The notes below the pieces were generated by a model. It was given only the letters and a program-made list of their open reading frames with translations. It was not told the origin of the DNA and searched no databases. Shown here piece after piece: positions 1 through 5,047 of a stretch of 5,047 bases of DNA (within the stretch, counting starts at the first letter, position 1; each line of letters opens with the position of its first letter). Location: contig JADYZI010000019.1 of NCBI GenBank assembly GCA_020853255.1, positions 1 to 5,047 of the forward strand, written 5' to 3'. The position numbers and the translations under genes were made by a program. The stretch comes from Acidobacteriota bacterium. Lineage in GTDB: Bacteria > Acidobacteriota > Blastocatellia > Pyrinomonadales > Pyrinomonadaceae.

Positions 1-401
<401 letters not shown>

Positions 402-441
402 TCGCGACTGGCGGTAAACCGAAGGCAAGGGGGACAAAAGA

Positions 442-1581
442 ATGAAAGGACAGCTTAACATCGGGCGGGTAGTTGGCGTCCAGCTCGGACTGCACTATAG
501 CTGGCTGGTGATAGCTGTCCTTGTTACGCTGTCGCTTGCCGGAAATTTCTCGTCTGTGAACGCGGGTTGGGGTGCCGCGACAATCTGGACGACGGCGATC
601 GTAACGGGGCTATTGTTCTTTGTCACCGTCATCTTGCATGAACTATCACACGCGGTCGTCGCAAAATCTCGCGGCCTGCCGGTCAGATCTATCACGCTGT
701 TCGCTTTGGGCGGGATCGCACAGATCGATAAGGAAGCGGATGACCCGTTAACTGAATTTCTGATCGGCATCGCAGGGCCGGCAATGAGCATTGTCATCGG
801 CACCCTGTGTCTCATAACCGCATCGACTCTCGGCTGGTCGCCCGAAACGCAGGCGTTAGCGCCGCAAACACCTGTTCTGGCGGCGCTTGTCTGGCTTGGC
901 TACATAAATATCCTTCTGGCGATATTTAATATGATCCCGGGGTTCCCGCTGGACGGCGGGCGCGTGTTCCGCGCCATTATTTGGTGGGCGACCGGCGACA
1001 TGAACCGCTCGACATATATTGCCGCTCGCGTTGGCCAGTTCGTCGCGGTCGTTTTTATCGTTTGGGGTATTTTCCAATTTTTCTTCGGCGTTGGCTTCGG
1101 CGGTTTGTGGCTCGCGTTGATCGGTTGGTTTCTGCTTACGGCCGCGGGCGGCAGCTATGCAAATGTGGCTATTACAAAGATCCTGCGTGGGCTCCGCGTG
1201 GGAGACGTGATGCGGAGGGACGTCGAAACGATTGACGGAACGATAAATTTACAGGAGTTTGTCGATGAACATTTGCTCAAGACCGGCAGCCGCTGCTATT
1301 TCGTTGTCGAAGGCAAGCGGCTCGTCGGGATGATCACTGCGCACGAGGTGAAAGGCGTTCCGCGGGATGAATGGATGCAAAAAACGATCGATCAGGCGAT
1401 GCGCACCTTGGATGACCTGCAGATCGTATCCCCGCAAACGCCGGTCAGTGAAGCACTCGAAGACATGCTTCGCTCCGACGTAAATCAATTGCCCGTTGCC
1501 GACGACAATCAGCTTACGGGCGTTATTACCCGCAATCATATTCTGGAGATATTGAAAACGCGGGCTGATCTGAAGATCTAA
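442..1581 (+). CDS. Site-2 protease family (M50) membrane metalloprotease with two C-terminal CBS domains
   Basis: A 379-residue intramembrane zinc protease of the S2P/SpoIVFB class. Such enzymes cut transmembrane substrates, often anti-sigma factors or membrane-bound regulators. The zinc motif HELSH is at residues 66-70, inside a hydrophobic segment (about 53-75). The second motif PLDGGR (169-174) provides the third zinc ligand, Asp171, after the typical NMIPGFP. Other hydrophobic stretches lie near 20-34, 105-130, 145-165, 195-216 and 217-238. Two CBS domains follow at about 253-305 and 314-372; in this family they are thought to bind adenine nucleotides and gate activity. The architecture matches the Rip3 type (M. 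tuberculosis Rv2625c). The start is supported by AAGGGGG at 427-433, 8 bases upstream. It is first in a tight unit with the oxidoreductase and DUF488 genes. The substrate is unknown; no anti-sigma factor is visible here. Confidence 0.93.
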   Translation: MKGQLNIGRVVGVQLGLHYSWLVIAVLVTLSLAGNFSSVNAGWGAATIWTTAIVTGLLFFVTVILHELSHAVVAKSRGLPVRSITLFALGGIAQIDKEADDPLTEFLIGIAGPAMSIVIGTLCLITASTLGWSPETQALAPQTPVLAALVWLGYINILLAIFNMIPGFPLDGGRVFRAIIWWATGDMNRSTYIAARVGQFVAVVFIVWGIFQFFFGVGFGGLWLALIGWFLLTAAGGSYANVAITKILRGLRVGDVMRRDVETIDGTINLQEFVDEHLLKTGSRCYFVVEGKRLVGMITAHEVKGVPRDEWMQKTIDQAMRTLDDLQIVSPQTPVSEALEDMLRSDVNQLPVADDNQLTGVITRNHILEILKTRADLKI

Positions 1582-1604
1582 TCGAAAAAATGGTGAATTA
1601 AGCT

Positions 1605-2327
1605 ATGCCGATATACGAAACAAAATTGATCGAACGAAAAGAAATTGCCGAGGGGACAATGGCATTTCATTTTGAAAAACCAGCAGGATTTGAATACAAA
1701 GCGGGCCAATTTGGCGATTACACGCTGCTAAATCCTTCGGAAACCGATGCCGAGGGGAATATTCGTGGATTCTCGCTGGCCAGTGCACCCTACGAGGACT
1801 ATTTGATGGCGGCAACGCGAATGCGGGACACGGCGTTCAAGCGGGTAATGAAAACCTTGGAGATCGGGACGGGTCTGATCCTTGATGCTCCATACGGCTC
1901 ATTCACGCTTCATAATAATACAAAAACCGCCGCAGTCTTTTTAACGGGTGGTATCGGGATCACGCCGGTGCGGAGCATCATTCTCCAGGCCACGCATGAC
2001 AAGAGGCCCCACAAGATCTTTCTTTTCAATTCAAACCGAAGGCCGGAAGATTCGGCATTCCTCGACGATCTGACGAAGGCTCAGGAAGAGAATCCGAATT
2101 TTACATTTGTCGGTACGATGACCGATATGGCGAACTCTAAGCAGGAATGGAATGGCGAGATCGGATTTATCAATAAAGAAATGCTCTTGAAACATATTAC
2201 CGATCTGACCATCCCGATCTATTATCTTTGCGGCCCGGCGTCGATGGTGACGGCGATGCGAAGGCTTCTGAACGACGCCGGAGTGGATGACGACAATATC
2301 CGCACCGAGGAATTCTCAGGCTATTAG
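1605..2327 (+). CDS. FAD-binding ferredoxin-NADP(+) reductase-like oxidoreductase, no Fe-S domain
   Basis: A 240-residue cytoplasmic flavoprotein of the ferredoxin reductase superfamily, moving electrons between NAD(P)H and an unnamed partner through FAD. The N-terminal beta-barrel (about 1-103) has the FAD-binding RGFSLAS motif (54-60), a form of the RxYS signature. The nucleotide-binding half starts with GGIGITP (115-121) and contains the CGP motif (209-211). The C-terminal end EEFSGY (235-240) is typical of stand-alone reductases whose final aromatic stacks on the flavin. There is no cysteine cluster for a 2Fe-2S centre, so it resembles the reductase modules of phenol hydroxylase or BenC-type proteins without their ferredoxin part. 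The start ATG has a modest GGTGA at 1592-1596. It sits 23 bases after the protease gene and 14 before the DUF488 gene, suggesting co-transcription. The electron partner is unknown. Confidence 0.9.
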   Translation: MPIYETKLIERKEIAEGTMAFHFEKPAGFEYKAGQFGDYTLLNPSETDAEGNIRGFSLASAPYEDYLMAATRMRDTAFKRVMKTLEIGTGLILDAPYGSFTLHNNTKTAAVFLTGGIGITPVRSIILQATHDKRPHKIFLFNSNRRPEDSAFLDDLTKAQEENPNFTFVGTMTDMANSKQEWNGEIGFINKEMLLKHITDLTIPIYYLCGPASMVTAMRRLLNDAGVDDDNIRTEEFSGY

Positions 2328-2341
2328 ACTCAGGTGGTGAT

Positions 2342-2692
2342 ATGAATATCAAGATCAAAAGGGTTTATGAAGAGCCGGCGGCCGATGACGGGAGCCGTAT
2401 ATTGGTGGACAGGCTTTGGCCGCGAGGGTTGACTAAGGAAAAGGCCGGTGTAGATCTATGGTTGAAGGAGATCGCTCCGAGCACCGAGCTTCGAAAATGG
2501 TTCGGCCACGACCCGGAGAAATGGGAGAGGTTCCGCGGCCGGTATGAGACCGAGATCCGCCATCATATCGACCTCGTAGGCCTGTTGAAAGAGAAGGCGG
2601 CGAAAGGCACGGTCACTCTCGTTTATGGTGCCCGCGACCAAAAACATAACGAGGCACGGGTGTTGAAGCAATTCCTGGAAAGGAACGATTGA
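2342..2692 (+). CDS. DUF488 family protein (YeaO-like)
   Basis: A 116-residue soluble protein of the DUF488 family, close in length and motifs to E. coli YeaO. Conserved family landmarks are DRLWPRG (23-29), WFGHDPEKW (53-61) and YGARD with a nearby HN pair (95-103). The biochemical role of the family is not established, so no function is proposed. The start is fixed by AGGTGG at 2332-2337, a few bases upstream, and the gene begins 14 bases after the oxidoreductase stop, so it is probably the last gene of the protease-oxidoreductase transcription unit. It ends facing a convergent gene. No truncation or odd composition is seen. Confidence 0.9.
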   Translation: MNIKIKRVYEEPAADDGSRILVDRLWPRGLTKEKAGVDLWLKEIAPSTELRKWFGHDPEKWERFRGRYETEIRHHIDLVGLLKEKAAKGTVTLVYGARDQKHNEARVLKQFLERND

Positions 2693-2729
2693 TCGCTTCA
2701 ATGGTCCGTGCCTCGGCAAAGATCTACCT

Positions 2730-2781
2730 GTCTGCATCAAAATGACCGGGCATCCGTGTCAATACTCCTGATCATGCAGAC
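2730..2781. repeat. Inverted repeat in the convergent intergenic gap
   Basis: GTCTGCAT at 2730-2737 is perfectly complementary to ATGCAGAC at 2774-2781, with 36 bases between. The right arm overlaps the last codons of the small minus-strand gene. The 79-base gap between the two convergent genes has no GC-rich stem followed by a T-run on either strand, so this is the only candidate transcript-end structure I see there. The long loop makes a terminator role doubtful, and an 8-base match could be chance. Confidence 0.25.
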
Positions 2782-2939
2782 GTCTTCGTTGAAGCCTCGC
2801 GCATACCTTTTCGTTTGCGTTTTGGCGGCGGATGCGGTGAAGGGTTCCGAGTTTGATCGGCAGACATGGCTCCGCCTTCGTTTTCCCAACGATCCAGTAC
2901 TTTTTTCTTGAGACGCTTTCGTGAAACAAAATCCGGCAT
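2772..2939 (-). CDS. Small basic protein of unknown function (55 aa)
   Basis: A 55-residue protein I cannot assign to a characterised family. It has 15 Lys/Arg against 6 Asp/Glu. Residues 5-21 (VSRKRLKKKVLDRWENE) look like a basic amphipathic helix ending in a Gly-Gly turn. A proline-rich stretch (33-39) leads into a second basic patch, KRKRKG (40-45). There is no signal peptide or membrane segment. The start is supported by a strong AAAAGGAG ribosome binding site (GGAG at 2949-2952, 9 bases upstream). The same frame stays open further upstream to 3170, but that part overlaps the stress-protein gene and reads like an out-of-frame shadow, so the short form is chosen. It lies 91 bases downstream of the stress-protein gene on the same strand and may be co-transcribed. 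Binding to nucleic acid or ribosomes would fit its charge, but that is inference only. Confidence 0.7.
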   Translation of the reverse strand: MPDFVSRKRLKKKVLDRWENEGGAMSADQTRNPSPHPPPKRKRKGMREASTKTSA

Positions 2940-2948
2940 TGCTATCAA

Positions 2949-2953
2949 CTCCT
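2949..2953 (-). promoter_or_regulatory. Ribosome binding site deciding the small-gene start
   Basis: Read on the minus strand, AAAAGGAG ends 9 bases before the ATG at 2939. It marks a start well inside the longer open frame and is the main reason to call a separate 55-residue gene there. Confidence 0.7.
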
Positions 2954-2972
2954 TTTCTAGTGTTCTAATTCT

Positions 2973-2986
2973 AGCCCTTCTGGGCT
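2973..2986. repeat. Small GC-rich hairpin between the stress-protein gene and the small basic gene
   Basis: AGCCC (2973-2977) and GGGCT (2982-2986) can pair around a 4-base loop. On the minus-strand transcript the hairpin follows the stress-protein stop by about 45 bases and is not followed by a T-run. It could be a processing or weak pausing site between the two genes rather than a true terminator. Confidence 0.3.
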
Positions 2987-3030
2987 CGCTATCCTCTTCT
3001 ACGAAATAGATTTCCGGGCGGGGGCGAACT

Positions 3031-3984
3031 TTATGCTTGCGTTTCCGGAGGACGAACGATCTCGACTGAGCAATGCGCCTTTGAAACGACAGCTGTCGAA
3101 ACACTGCCGAGCCTGAATCTTTCAAATGCGCTGTCGAAATCGCGGGTGCCCACGAAAATGCTGTCAGCATTCCATTTGTGAGCTTCTTCGATCAATATCC
3201 TGCTGGGTTCGCCTTTGCCCAGAAACATCGATGTTTGCAGGCCGATATTCCCTAACTCTTCTGTTGCCCAATCGAGCATGGACTGAACTCGCGATTCTTT
3301 CTGTTGAACATATTCGCGAACCATCTCCGCCGCCTGCGGAAGAAATGTTGAAACCCTCGCCGGGGCCACTGGCCCCTCGTCGACGGCAACCAGCTTTATC
3401 TCTGTCCCATCGCCCCAAACACGCTGACCGACGGAATATATAGCCTGCTCGGCCGCCGGGGACCCGTCAACACCGATCATGATGCGGGGACCGCCAGGTT
3501 TTCTATTGAGTGTGCGGCGTGCCACACGAACTGAGCAAGTTGCGTCGGTCGCAACACTTTTCGACACGCTCCCAAGGAACAGGCGGCCTAGTGTCGAACG
3601 GTCTTGCGATCCGACCACAGCCAGGTCGGCCTTCCAACGCTTTGCCGCTTCTATCAGTACCCACGCCGGCGTTCCGGTGGCTACTTCAAAACTGACTTTC
3701 CACTCAGGGAACTGCAGTCGAAGGTCGTTTGCCGCGGCCTTGGCAAACTCACCGTTCTGTGTGACGACACGAGTTGCATGTGATTGGGCCTGTTGCAGTG
3801 ACGCAGCGGCCCTTGGTGAAGCGAGTGCCGCATTCACCATCTCGGCGGGTGACGGGCTGCTCATTAAGAGGTCGCCCACCGCAATGACCTTGGCCTCGGA
3901 ATCGCGCGGAAGCCCGGCCCGTTTCAAATCATCAATTGCCGCATCAGAGCTTTCCGAACCGTCGTAGCCGATCAAGATCTTCAT
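3031..3984 (-). CDS. Tandem-domain universal stress protein (UspA family)
   Basis: A 317-residue cytoplasmic protein made of two Usp domains in series (about residues 1-157 and 165-310). Each begins with the beta-strand signature: KILIGYDGS at the N-terminus and RIMIGVDGS near 167-175. Each ends with a nucleotide-loop motif, GSQD...GS (125-139) and GTRD...GS (279-294). Both keep the nine-residue spacing of the ATP-binding G-2x-G-9x-G(S/T) motif, but the second glycine is Asp in each. Single-protein tandem Usps such as M. tuberculosis Rv2623 are ATP-binding dormancy or stress effectors. I chose ATG at 3984 over the in-frame GTG at 3991-3993: GAGGTG sits 6 bases before the ATG, and the GTG is part of that ribosome binding site. 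It is divergent from the small membrane-protein gene, sharing a repeat-rich upstream region, and is followed by the small basic gene. Confidence 0.93.
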   Translation of the reverse strand: MKILIGYDGSESSDAAIDDLKRAGLPRDSEAKVIAVGDLLMSSPSPAEMVNAALASPRAAASLQQAQSHATRVVTQNGEFAKAAANDLRLQFPEWKVSFEVATGTPAWVLIEAAKRWKADLAVVGSQDRSTLGRLFLGSVSKSVATDATCSVRVARRTLNRKPGGPRIMIGVDGSPAAEQAIYSVGQRVWGDGTEIKLVAVDEGPVAPARVSTFLPQAAEMVREYVQQKESRVQSMLDWATEELGNIGLQTSMFLGKGEPSRILIEEAHKWNADSIFVGTRDFDSAFERFRLGSVSTAVVSKAHCSVEIVRPPETQA

Positions 3985-3990
3985 CGTTTT

Positions 3991-3998
3991 CACCTCAC
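3991..3998 (-). promoter_or_regulatory. Ribosome binding site of the tandem Usp gene
   Basis: On the minus strand AGTGAGGTG lies 6 bases ahead of the ATG at 3984. It contains the GTG that would otherwise be taken as a start at 3993, so it argues for the shorter protein. Confidence 0.75.
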
Positions 3999-4095
3999 TT
4001 TCTAAGTAATTAGCAGGGCTGATAAGCCGGGATGATCGCTCAACTCCCTATTGACGTCGATTTTAGCAAGCTGATAAAGCGGAAGATAGAGAGTA

Positions 4096-4118
4096 AACAC
4101 GTGAAAGCGACACGTGTT
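4096..4118. repeat. Inverted repeat AACACGTG / CACGTGTT
   Basis: AACACGTG at 4096-4103 is the exact reverse complement of CACGTGTT at 4111-4118, separated by seven bases (AAAGCGA). Each arm itself contains the palindrome CACGTG. The right arm runs into the first GTGTTAATACCC element, so it may be a dimer-binding operator or part of a larger one. The arm centres are 15 bases apart. Confidence 0.6.
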
Positions 4119-4125
4119 AATACCC
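4113..4125 (+). promoter_or_regulatory. Putative operator, copy 1 (CGTGTTAATACCC)
   Basis: This 13-base string occurs again, base for base, at 4206-4218, 93 bases further on. Its core GTGTTAATAC is nearly palindromic (GT-TTAA-AC). An exact repeat of this length inside a short non-coding region, next to stress genes on both sides, suggests a regulator-binding site. The regulator is not identified. Confidence 0.5.
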
Positions 4126-4183
4126 GTCCGTCATTGAAACTGGGTCGCTGATCGTCAAGCAGGCGTGGTTTTCGATCCGGTAG

Positions 4184-4195
4184 GTGTAAACACCC
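4184..4195 (+). promoter_or_regulatory. Putative operator, copy 2 (GTGTAAACACCC)
   Basis: It differs from the other two copies at two of twelve positions and is the most symmetrical one: GGTGT and ACACC (4183-4194) pair around a central AA. The changes leave a dyad shape, as expected for binding sites of a dimeric regulator. Its right half also takes part in the GTAAAC/GTTTAC inverted repeat. Confidence 0.5.
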
Positions 4196-4201
4196 GTTTA
4201 C
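4186..4201. repeat. Inverted repeat GTAAAC-ACCC-GTTTAC
   Basis: Six-base perfect arms (4186-4191 and 4196-4201) around a 4-base spacer. It sits between putative operator copies 2 and 3, so that 4183-4218 is almost wholly made of dyad elements. It could be a hairpin, but a protein-binding role fits its position upstream of the candidate -10 box better. Confidence 0.5.
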
Positions 4202-4205
4202 GGTG

Positions 4206-4218
4206 CGTGTTAATACCC
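4206..4218 (+). promoter_or_regulatory. Putative operator, copy 3 (CGTGTTAATACCC)
   Basis: Exact copy of the element at 4113-4125. If transcription starts about 7-8 bases after TATAAG (4247-4252), this copy is centred near -47, the kind of position where an activator contacts RNA polymerase. That distance depends on an unproven start site. Confidence 0.5.
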
Positions 4219-4246
4219 TTAAAGGCGGACGTTGTGTCGGGTAGTG

Positions 4247-4252
4247 TATAAG
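4247..4252 (+). promoter_or_regulatory. Candidate -10 box (TATAAG) for the small membrane-protein operon
   Basis: TATAAG is the best -10 match upstream of the gene at 4286. No TTGACA-like box stands 16-18 bases before it (4224-4229 is GGCGGA), so either it needs an activator or the real promoter uses another sigma factor. Confidence 0.3.
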
Positions 4253-4285
4253 TAACGACAAGTTAGATATTTGAGGTGGAGAATA

Positions 4286-4492
4286 ATGATCAAAGCATTT
4301 TACATTTCGGCATGGGTCCTCGTCGGTGTGGCAGCCGCCGCATTGTATGTTAGGGGCACCTTCAGCGCGGCCATGCTGGTTATTTCGAGTCTAATAGTAG
4401 TAGTTCTTGTTTATGGTCTGGCTCTCTGGGCAACTCTTCGTGATACACCTGACAAGATGCCAAAGGTATTTGAACCAAAAGACATTCATTGA
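4286..4492 (+). CDS. Small two-helix membrane protein (68 aa), unknown function
   Basis: I do not recognise a named family. The 68-residue product has two strongly hydrophobic helices at about residues 5-22 and 28-51, joined by a short loop YVRGTFS, and a hydrophilic C-terminal tail (52-68, RDTPDKMPKVFEPKDIH). With two helices, both ends should lie on the same side of the inner membrane; the charged tail suggests the cytoplasm. The ATG is preferred over the in-frame TTG at 4271 because AGGTGGAG (4274-4281) is a good ribosome binding site that the longer form would consume. Its TGA stop overlaps an ATG of the next frame, so it is closely linked to the following membrane-protein gene. It is the first gene behind the repeat-rich control region. 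It may act as a membrane accessory or sensor in a stress operon, but this is a guess. Confidence 0.75.
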   Translation: MIKAFYISAWVLVGVAAAALYVRGTFSAAMLVISSLIVVVLVYGLALWATLRDTPDKMPKVFEPKDIH

Positions 4493-4494
4493 TG

Positions 4495-4502
4495 AAAGGA
4501 GG
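4495..4502 (+). promoter_or_regulatory. Strong ribosome binding site AAAGGAGG
   Basis: A near-perfect anti-16S match ends 4 bases before the ATG at 4507. It favours that start over the ATG at 4492, which overlaps the previous stop and would place this sequence inside the coding region. Confidence 0.75.
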
Positions 4503-4506
4503 AAAT

Positions 4507-4698
4507 ATGAAAGCAGCCAAGATCTATGCATTAACGTGGCTTATTGTTTTGACCGGATCTGGTGTTCTCTTCGGCACCGGTTTGATGAACGAAGCAATAC
4601 TTCCGATCTTTGCTTTCGTCGTCTGGACACTCGTTGCGTTAGGTTTTATTGCAGTACTTCCGCTGGTCCTTAACAGGCTCTTTGTGCCAAAGCTGTAA
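4507..4698 (+). CDS. Small two-helix membrane protein (63 aa), unknown function
   Basis: A second tiny membrane protein, unrelated in obvious sequence to the one before it but with the same layout: hydrophobic helices at about residues 7-26 and 31-57, only a short GLMNEA loop between them, and short basic ends (KAAK at the start, NRLFVPKL at the end). No signal peptidase site or catalytic motif is visible. The start is set by AAAGGAGG at 4495-4502. An alternative ATG at 4492 would add five residues and overlap the upstream stop by one base. The 14-base gap and overlapping start/stop arrangement indicate coupled translation with the upstream gene, so the two may form a heteromeric membrane pair. 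A 69-base gap leads to the release factor-like gene. Confidence 0.75.
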   Translation: MKAAKIYALTWLIVLTGSGVLFGTGLMNEAILPIFAFVVWTLVALGFIAVLPLVLNRLFVPKL

Positions 4699-4707
4699 CC
4701 TGGTATC

Positions 4708-4723
4708 GAAGCTGGTTAGCTTC
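4708..4723. repeat. Hairpin GAAGCT-GGTT-AGCTTC after the second membrane-protein gene
   Basis: Six-base perfect arms with a 4-base loop start 9 bases after the stop codon. No T-run follows, so it is at best a weak terminator or an RNA-stabilising or processing hairpin between the membrane-protein genes and the release factor-like gene. Confidence 0.4.
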
Positions 4724-4725
4724 TA

Positions 4726-4753
4726 AGTATTTGACAGCCGAATACTATTTCGG
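4726..4753. repeat. Two overlapping, mutually exclusive inverted repeats before the release factor-like gene
   Basis: AGTATT (4726-4731) can pair with AATACT (4741-4746), and CCGAA (4738-4742) can pair with TTCGG (4749-4753). The two share bases 4741-4742, so only one can form at a time, and the second abuts the ribosome binding site GGAGGAG. The stems are short, and a switch in translation is only a possibility. Confidence 0.3.
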
Positions 4754-4767
4754 GAGGAGTTAGACGA

Positions 4768-5047
4768 ATGTCACTTGATCGAAAACTTGAAAAATTAGCC
4801 GAATTTACGTCAAACGATTTTCCGTTCATCAGCCTTTATCTTAATACTCAGGCCGACCAGCATGGCCGTGATAATTTTGACAGTTTCGTCCGAAAGGAAT
4901 TCAGCAGCCGCGCTAAAGCGTTTGCGGACGGTTCACCCGAAAGGGAGAGTTTTGAACGCGATGCCGGCCGTATAAACATCTATCTCCGCGATAAACTGGA
5001 GCCGTCGGCAAATGGCCTCGCCATTTTTGCCTGCGCCGGTGCCAATA
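4768..5047 (+). CDS. Bacterial archaeo-eukaryotic release factor-like protein (baeRF / Vms1-like), N-terminal part
   Basis: The first 93 residues of a protein that runs off the right edge. The segment PFISLYLNTQADQHGRDNF (19-37), the following VRKEF, SPERESFERD (56-65) and NGLAIFACAGA (82-92) match what I know of bacterial eRF1-like proteins (baeRF group, related to the Vms1/ANKZF1 peptidyl-tRNA-cleaving domain). Members are usually about 350-400 residues, so roughly a quarter is visible, and the catalytic loop lies outside. The expected role is releasing stalled nascent chains or acting on ribosomes under stress, in the cytoplasm; the bacterial members are little tested. The start follows GGGAGGAG (4752-4759) at a good distance. 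It lies 69 bases after the small membrane-protein pair and may share their promoter. The family call rests on sequence memory, without a search. Confidence 0.78.
   Translation, partial: MSLDRKLEKLAEFTSNDFPFISLYLNTQADQHGRDNFDSFVRKEFSSRAKAFADGSPERESFERDAGRINIYLRDKLEPSANGLAIFACAGAN

Larger units (their letters stand above)
3985..4285. promoter_or_regulatory. Divergent intergenic control region rich in inverted and direct repeats
   Basis: This 301-base non-coding stretch separates the minus-strand tandem Usp gene from the plus-strand small membrane-protein gene, so it must contain promoters for both directions. Its centre and right part (4091-4218) hold several repeats listed separately: three copies of a GTGTWAAYACCC element, an 8-base inverted repeat and a 6-base inverted repeat. 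I see no clear sigma-70 pair on either strand. On the plus strand the best -10-like box is TATAAG at 4247-4252, without a good -35 box, which would fit a promoter that needs an activator. On the minus strand TAAAAT (4065 back to 4060) is a weak -10 candidate. An open frame on the minus strand at 4040-4261 has no recognisable protein features and I treat it as chance. Confidence 0.75.

Noticed and set aside
2708..2911. 67-residue plus-strand frame opposite the small basic gene
   Set aside because: It has no ribosome binding site and no protein-like pattern; the minus-strand gene with its strong ribosome binding site is the better explanation.
2940..3170. N-terminal extension of the small basic gene (same open frame up to 3170 on the minus strand)
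   Set aside because: Most of it overlaps the Usp gene in another frame, it has no protein-like pattern, and a strong ribosome binding site marks the ATG at 2939.
3479..3967. 162-residue open frame antisense to the tandem Usp gene
   Set aside because: It lies wholly opposite a clearly conserved gene and its translation shows no recognisable domain; long antisense frames are common in such genes.
3985..3993. GTG start at 3993 for the tandem Usp protein
   Set aside because: The GTG is inside the GAGGTG ribosome binding site of the ATG at 3984, and Usp proteins typically begin directly with the beta-strand seen there.
4051..4079. TTGACG with ATAAAG 17 bases later as a plus-strand promoter
   Set aside because: The -10 match is poor and the promoter would lie over 200 bases ahead of the gene and before the operator cluster; not convincing without start-site data.
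4040..4261. 73-residue minus-strand open frame in the divergent intergenic region
   Set aside because: No ribosome binding site or protein-like features were recognised, and the stretch is filled with dyad repeats better explained as regulatory DNA.
4271..4285. TTG start giving a 73-residue version of the first small membrane protein
   Set aside because: It would translate the ribosome binding site, and the ATG at 4286 has ideal spacing.
4407..4673. 88-residue plus-strand frame across the two small membrane-protein genes
   Set aside because: It is out of frame with both hydrophobic proteins, which have clear ribosome binding sites, and its own translation has no coherent features.
4731..4736. 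TTGACA as a -35 box for the release factor-like gene
   Set aside because: The position 17 bases downstream is the ribosome binding site (GAGGAG). The only -10-like string, TACTAT, is 7 bases away, so the spacing does not fit.

Overview
The window holds eight protein-coding genes, two of them cut by the window edges, and no rRNA, tRNA, CRISPR array or transposon. The moderate GC content, dense gene packing, GGAGG-type ribosome binding sites and gene complement (GdhA, a CBS-bearing site-2 protease, tandem universal stress protein, bacterial eRF1-like protein) fit an environmental bacterium. Acidobacteriota of the Blastocatellia type is my best guess, but it rests on general impression and not on a marker gene.

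Left block, plus strand (1-2692): the 3' end of a glutamate dehydrogenase gene, then a membrane site-2 metalloprotease with two CBS domains, an FAD/NAD(P)H oxidoreductase without an iron-sulfur domain, and a DUF488 (YeaO-like) protein. Gaps are 40, 23 and 14 bases, with no clear terminator between the genes, so the last three probably form one transcription unit that may also read through from gdhA. A short convergent gap follows (2693-2771).

Middle block, minus strand (2772-3984): a two-domain universal stress protein followed by a 55-residue, strongly basic small protein with its own good ribosome binding site. They read towards the left block.

Right block, plus strand (4286-5047): two tiny two-helix membrane proteins that are probably translationally coupled, then the start of a bacterial archaeo-eukaryotic release factor-like (baeRF / Vms1-like) protein that leaves the window. 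Between the divergent middle and right blocks lies a 301-base non-coding region (3985-4285). It is rich in inverted repeats and carries an exact 13-base direct repeat plus a related palindrome (consensus GTGTWAAYACCC). This is a good candidate for a regulator-binding region serving the stress genes on both sides.

Taken together, a Rip3-like protease with CBS domains, a tandem Usp and an eRF1-like factor resemble the composition of the Mycobacterium tuberculosis dormancy locus around Rv2623-Rv2629, here with a different operator motif and added small membrane proteins. A hypoxia, energy-starvation or translation-arrest response is therefore the most interesting reading of the window. That reading is inference from gene content, not something shown directly.
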